Source: Homarus americanus (Eukaryota > Arthropoda > Malacostraca > Decapoda > Nephropidae). From it: 64,000 nt of DNA. The notes beneath the pieces were generated by a model. The model was not told the origin of the DNA. It searched no databases and saw only the letters and a program-made list of their open reading frames with translations. Below are positions 60,173 through 64,000 of the stretch, piece by piece (the first letter of the stretch is position 1; each line of letters opens with the position of its first letter). The stretch covers positions 4,465,418 to 4,529,417 of the forward strand of contig NW_024738608.1 in the NCBI RefSeq assembly GCF_018991925.1. The letters run 5' to 3'. The translations under genes and the position numbers were made by a program.

Positions 60173-60539
60173 GGTGAATGAAGGGAAGCGTCCTGAGCAA
60201 GATATACGCTCACGAGTCTATAAACAATTACATGGTTGTTATCCCTTGACGTGAATCACCGCGGAAACTGACTTTACTACCACAATGAGCACACTGGTCT
60301 GAGTATTTACGCCTACGTTTGGGATAGCCTTAAGACCCAGGCCGTGTGATGGCGCCACACACCTCTCACTTTATCACCGCCGGCATCACCACCACCACTG
60401 ACCTGGGAACCTTCTCTACCTCGCATCATCACCTCAGTCGTCGTTATGATTGGCAGAGACTCTCAGACTTCCTCCACGAACAAATCTGATAAAGGTCTGT
60501 GATTATTCCAAGAAGAAACGAATTGTAAGACCAGGACAA

Positions 60540-60540
<1 letters not shown>

Positions 60541-60586
<46 letters not shown>
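60541..60586. repeat. (TG)n microsatellite
   Basis: About 45 bases of tg dinucleotides. Confidence 0.97.
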
Positions 60587-60587
<1 letters not shown>

Positions 60588-61007
60588 GAGGGATAAAGGA
60601 CAACCAATGGTGGGAGGAGCTGGACCTTGTTGCCCACGTGTACCTGCCTCCCCCCTCCCCCCTTGACCCCAGGTGGCTGCCCAACACACTACAGTAGGTG
60701 GCCCCAGGAAAACCATCACACACAAAGGCTGAATCACCACTATTATTACAGCTTAATGAGTCTGGCCTTTATCATTAGCATCAGTGTTAATATGACGTTT
60801 GCTCAAGTGAATCGACTCCGGTGACAAAGACGGCAAGATAAGGGAGAGTCTCTGGCCGTATATACCAGTTAACTTGTGAGCGGGAGTACCTAATACCACA
60901 CGGTGTACTAGGAGGTGGAGCATAACACCAGGCGATGCTAAATGCTCGCGTTGGAGATACATTTTTCCACCTGTCTTTTTTCAAATAAACAGGGTTAGTC
61001 TTATGGA

Positions 61008-61138
61008 GGCACCAGTGACGTCATTATAAGAAGCACCAGTGACGTCATTATAAGAAGCACCAGTGACGTCATTATAAGAAGCACCAATGACGTCATTATA
61101 GGCATCAATGACGTCACCATTAAAAACACTAACGTCAC
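61008..61138. promoter_or_regulatory. 24-bp repeat carrying five TGACGTCA (CRE) sites
   Basis: Three perfect 24-base units (gtgacgtcattataagaagc then acca), a fourth with aatgacgtcatt, a fifth with aatgacgtcacc and a last actaacgtcacc half. TGACGTCA is the full palindromic CREB/ATF consensus and recurs about every 20-24 bases. This could be a binding-site array or a minisatellite that happens to contain the motif. Confidence 0.6.
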
Positions 61139-61139
61139 C

Positions 61140-61494
61140 ATACCAAATATACAAAGAGTAACACGGAATTAGATCACTATACCACAAGACGAAGGACAAA
61201 TGACACCATACCCTACATCACCGACAATAACAATAATAACACCCGCATTACACGACCTAATATAGGAAGACGCCGCCGTATACATGAGCCATAAGCAACA
61301 AATTACACAGAACCCAACGTGTAATCACTCCAAGGAAAATTGACCCGTTGTAGGAAACCCCCCCAAAAAGTGGCTAAATTGAAAGCGTAAATAACCAGCC
61401 TTGAGGTGATAAAGTATAAAAAATAACAGCGTGGTGGTATATTTTGGTGATCAATGAAAAACGGTGATTTATAACGGTACGAGGACTGGTATTA
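61140..61494. other. No gene recognised
   Basis: About 350 bases of unique AT-leaning sequence. Confidence 0.5.
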
Positions 61495-61820
61495 GTGGGT
61501 AGGGTGGGGTGTGTTGTGGGCTGTGTTGTGGGCTGTGTTGTGGGGGTGTGTTGTGGGCTGTGTTGTGGGGGGTGTTGTGGGGTGTGGGGGTGTGTTGTGG
61601 GCTGTGTTGTGGGGGGTGTTGTGGGGTGTGGAGGGGTGTTGTGGGGTGTGTTGTGGGGTGTGGGGAGTGTTGTGGGGTGTGGGGGGTGTTGTGGGGTGTG
61701 GGGAGTGTTGTGGGCTGTGTTGTGAGGGGTGGGTGTTGTGGGCTGTGTTGTGAGGGGTGTGGGGGTGTGTTGTGGCTGTGTTGTGGGGTGGGGGTGTGTG
61801 TGTGTGTGTGTGTGTGTAGA
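61495..61820. repeat. GTTGTGGGG minisatellite with (GT)n end
   Basis: Units of tgttgtggggtgtgggg and tgttgtgggctg over 300 bases ending in a gt run at 61793-61816. Many GGGG runs on the plus strand give quadruplex potential. Frames on both strands stay open for 76-155 codons and are spurious. Confidence 0.93.
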
Positions 61821-62030
61821 GAGAGAGACAGAGAGACACACACCTTCAGGAACGCCCTACGTCACCCCTCTACCGCCAGGCTCAACTACTAGGTGGAGAG
61901 GATAAAGGGGTGTAAACGAGGCAGGTACAAGGGGGAATACGAGAGAGAAATGTAAATAAAGGGGAACAGGAGGAGATAACTGAAATGGGGAGAAGACGGA
62001 AGAGGGAAGAGGAGGAGGTCAGATGTATGG

Positions 62031-62034
<4 letters not shown>

Positions 62035-62123
<89 letters not shown>
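62035..62123. repeat. (GA)n microsatellite, about 88 bases
   Basis: Uninterrupted ga dinucleotides. Confidence 0.97.
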
Positions 62124-62127
<4 letters not shown>

Positions 62128-62267
62128 AAAACGGAACAAAAGAACAAAGAACAACTAAAATGAAAAACAAAACAAAAACACTCAATAAAGACAAAAACCA
62201 GATGATGGAAGAAAACACCAAAGAAAAACAAGAAAATAAAGAAAAACAAACAAGAAAGCGATAATAA

Positions 62268-62304
<37 letters not shown>

Positions 62305-62710
62305 GGAGTCAACAAGAGTCAGGCAACAGGCAGGTTAGATAAGGTAAGGAGAAGGTAACGTGTTGCTGATGACTATAGGGTGGTGAAGGAGAGGAGGAAA
62401 AGATAGAGAAAATGGAGAGAAGGAGAGACATTTTAGGGAGAGAGAAAGGGAGAGACATATGAGGGAGAAGGAGAGAGAGAAAGAGAGAGAGAGGGAGAGG
62501 GAGAGAGAGAGAGAGAGAAGAGGGTAATCAAGAAGGGGAAGGATGGGAAACAGAGAAAAGAGGGAACAAGGAATGCAGGAAAGGGAAGGAAAGAGAGAAG
62601 ATTAGGGGAGAGAAGAATAGACGAACAACAGATGGAGAAACAGGAAGAGGGGGAAGGCAAGAGGGCGGAGAGGAAGTAAACGAGGGAGAGAAGGCAGGGG
62701 AAGAATAAAG
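62124..62710. repeat. Purine-rich region with further (GA)n runs
   Basis: A/G-biased sequence with ga runs at 62272-62299 and 62471-62518. No coding exon seen. Confidence 0.75.
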
Positions 62711-62894
62711 GGGATGGTAACAGATACAAATAAAGAAAGGAAGAGGTATATGGGGTGATTTATTTGTATAGTTTATATGATTATTTCTTTCACGTGGTTA
62801 TACAGGTGTTTCTTGGGGTAATTAGAAGAGTAATTAGTGCTTGGGGTTACCTGTTTATTTCTTATAGATAGATGGAAGAGCGCCCCCCCCCTCT

Positions 62895-62940
62895 CTCTCT
62901 CTCGCTTTCTTTCTCTCTCTCTTTCACACACTCACGCACC

Positions 62941-62980
<40 letters not shown>

Positions 62981-63040
62981 CACACACACACACCTGCACC
63001 TATACACACGCACACCTACACACATACACCTACACACAGG
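62895..63040. repeat. (TC)n and (CA)n-rich stretch
   Basis: A tc-rich run (62890-62925) followed by ca dinucleotides (62945-62978) and acaccta variants. Confidence 0.88.
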
Positions 63041-63144
63041 TACTTCAATGACGGTCAAATTATAGCATCTAATCAAAGGCTTCTAACACACCTGTACACC
63101 TGCAGGTAGTGAGGGACCCACGTAATTAAAAACCTAAATGTCAA

Positions 63145-63300
63145 AGGAAAAAAGACTGGAAAAGGAATGGAAAAAGACTGGAAAAGGAATGGAAACAGAC
63201 TGGAAAAGGAATGGAAAAAGACTGGAAAAGGAATGGAAAAAGACTGGAAAAGGAATGGAAAAAGACTGGAAAGGGAATGGAAAAAGACTGGAAAATGGGA
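63145..63300. repeat. 22-bp minisatellite (about 7 copies)
   Basis: Copies of gactggaaaaggaatggaaa then aa. Near-perfect. Confidence 0.95.
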
Positions 63301-63304
63301 AGAA

Positions 63305-64000
63305 ACACAGAAATGGAGGAAGGTTTAAGTGTGTATATTTGAACAATTTTCGTGGGTTACATTTGGGAGCGCAAGGCGGGACCAGGACGGGTCAACACAA
63401 CACAATGGCCTCAGCACACAACCTCTCGCCGCCTCTGCCTACACTTACACACGGACCGTATTTGTGGCGGAGGTGCCGTGTGCCTTACGCTGCCTCCTCC
63501 CCACACGGCTCTACCTCAACCCGGATTCTTTATAGTCGTTGTACGTGTCCGTGTTATCAGTCCGTGTGTCTATCTGTATGTAAGCCGGCGACAAAAGAGG
63601 CGAGAGTTGTAAATAAACCCGACTAACACAAGGTCTAACAAGTCAGGGGGTCTTGTCCTTGTGTCTTTGCTTATCAAGAAATGTTTGGTCGTGTGTGTTA
63701 TGGTCTTCATCAGTGTTACCACCAGTCTGAGGCACTTTAGACTCTTGTATCAGGATTCACACTAAACACACACATCTGTCCCCCCACGCTAGTTAGTAAG
63801 AGTGAAGTAACTCGGGGTATTTCTGTCAACTACTCAGAGACATTGGAGTGACAACAACAACAGGTAGGACACAGGTTAAAGACTCGCTAGAGATTCGAAA
63901 GAGTTGATCAGTGAGGATAGGATGGTGGTAGACATTGGAGCTACACTAAGATGGGTAAATGAACTCACTGGTCATCCTAAAATCACAAATCCCCAATAAG
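63305..64000. other. No gene recognised at the window end
   Basis: Unique sequence. Frames of 68-162 codons starting in or near the preceding minisatellite show no domain. No Robo Ig1 exon was found here. Confidence 0.45.

Overview
The window is eukaryotic nuclear DNA, most probably from an arthropod and, by its texture, from a decapod crustacean. The evidence is an intron-split gene with GT..AG junctions, interstitial pentameric TTAGG tracts (the arthropod telomere motif), an extreme load of microsatellites and minisatellites, and a non-LTR retrotransposon fragment. Species cannot be read from the sequence. There are no prokaryotic features.

The one clear host gene lies on the minus strand between about 43.7 and 52.0 kb. 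It is the 3' part of a Roundabout (Robo) axon-guidance receptor. Nine exons with compatible splice phases encode Ig2, Ig3, Ig4, Ig5, three fibronectin type III domains, a transmembrane helix and a cytoplasmic tail with a CC1-type YATT motif and proline-rich stretches. Ig1 and the signal peptide were not found; they probably lie beyond position 64000, with 52.05-64 kb being intron or 5' flank. Three consecutive Ig exons each need a one-base correction to stay in frame, while all downstream exons are clean.

Layout. 1-24.5 kb: no gene recognised; AT-leaning unique sequence broken by many tandem repeats. 24.5-31.0 kb: a CT-rich minisatellite, then a segment present twice at about 99% identity on either side of a 100-N gap (28125-28224), most likely an uncollapsed contig overlap. 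31.5-36.8 kb: a tandem array of roughly 1.0-1.3 kb units, each built of a GC-rich ~30-bp minisatellite and a ~395-bp imperfect palindrome carrying four CCAAT boxes. The minisatellite changes orientation across each palindrome, so every unit is itself a foldback structure. 36.8-38.9 kb: a minus-strand LINE fragment (5' leader, ORF1 with zinc knuckles, start of the endonuclease), cut off in the endonuclease and inserted in or joined to the GC-rich array. 38901-39000: a second 100-N gap, followed by more GC-rich array and a half-palindrome. 39.7-43.7 kb: no coding sequence recognised; the upper part is probably the Robo 3' UTR. 52.05-64 kb: repeat-rich non-coding DNA, including a cluster of five CRE-like TGACGTCA sites and a 130-bp CA tract.

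The best candidate for something undescribed is the palindrome plus minisatellite foldback array at 31.5-36.8 kb and its relatives at 27.0-28.1, 29.9-31.05 and 39.0-39.64 kb.
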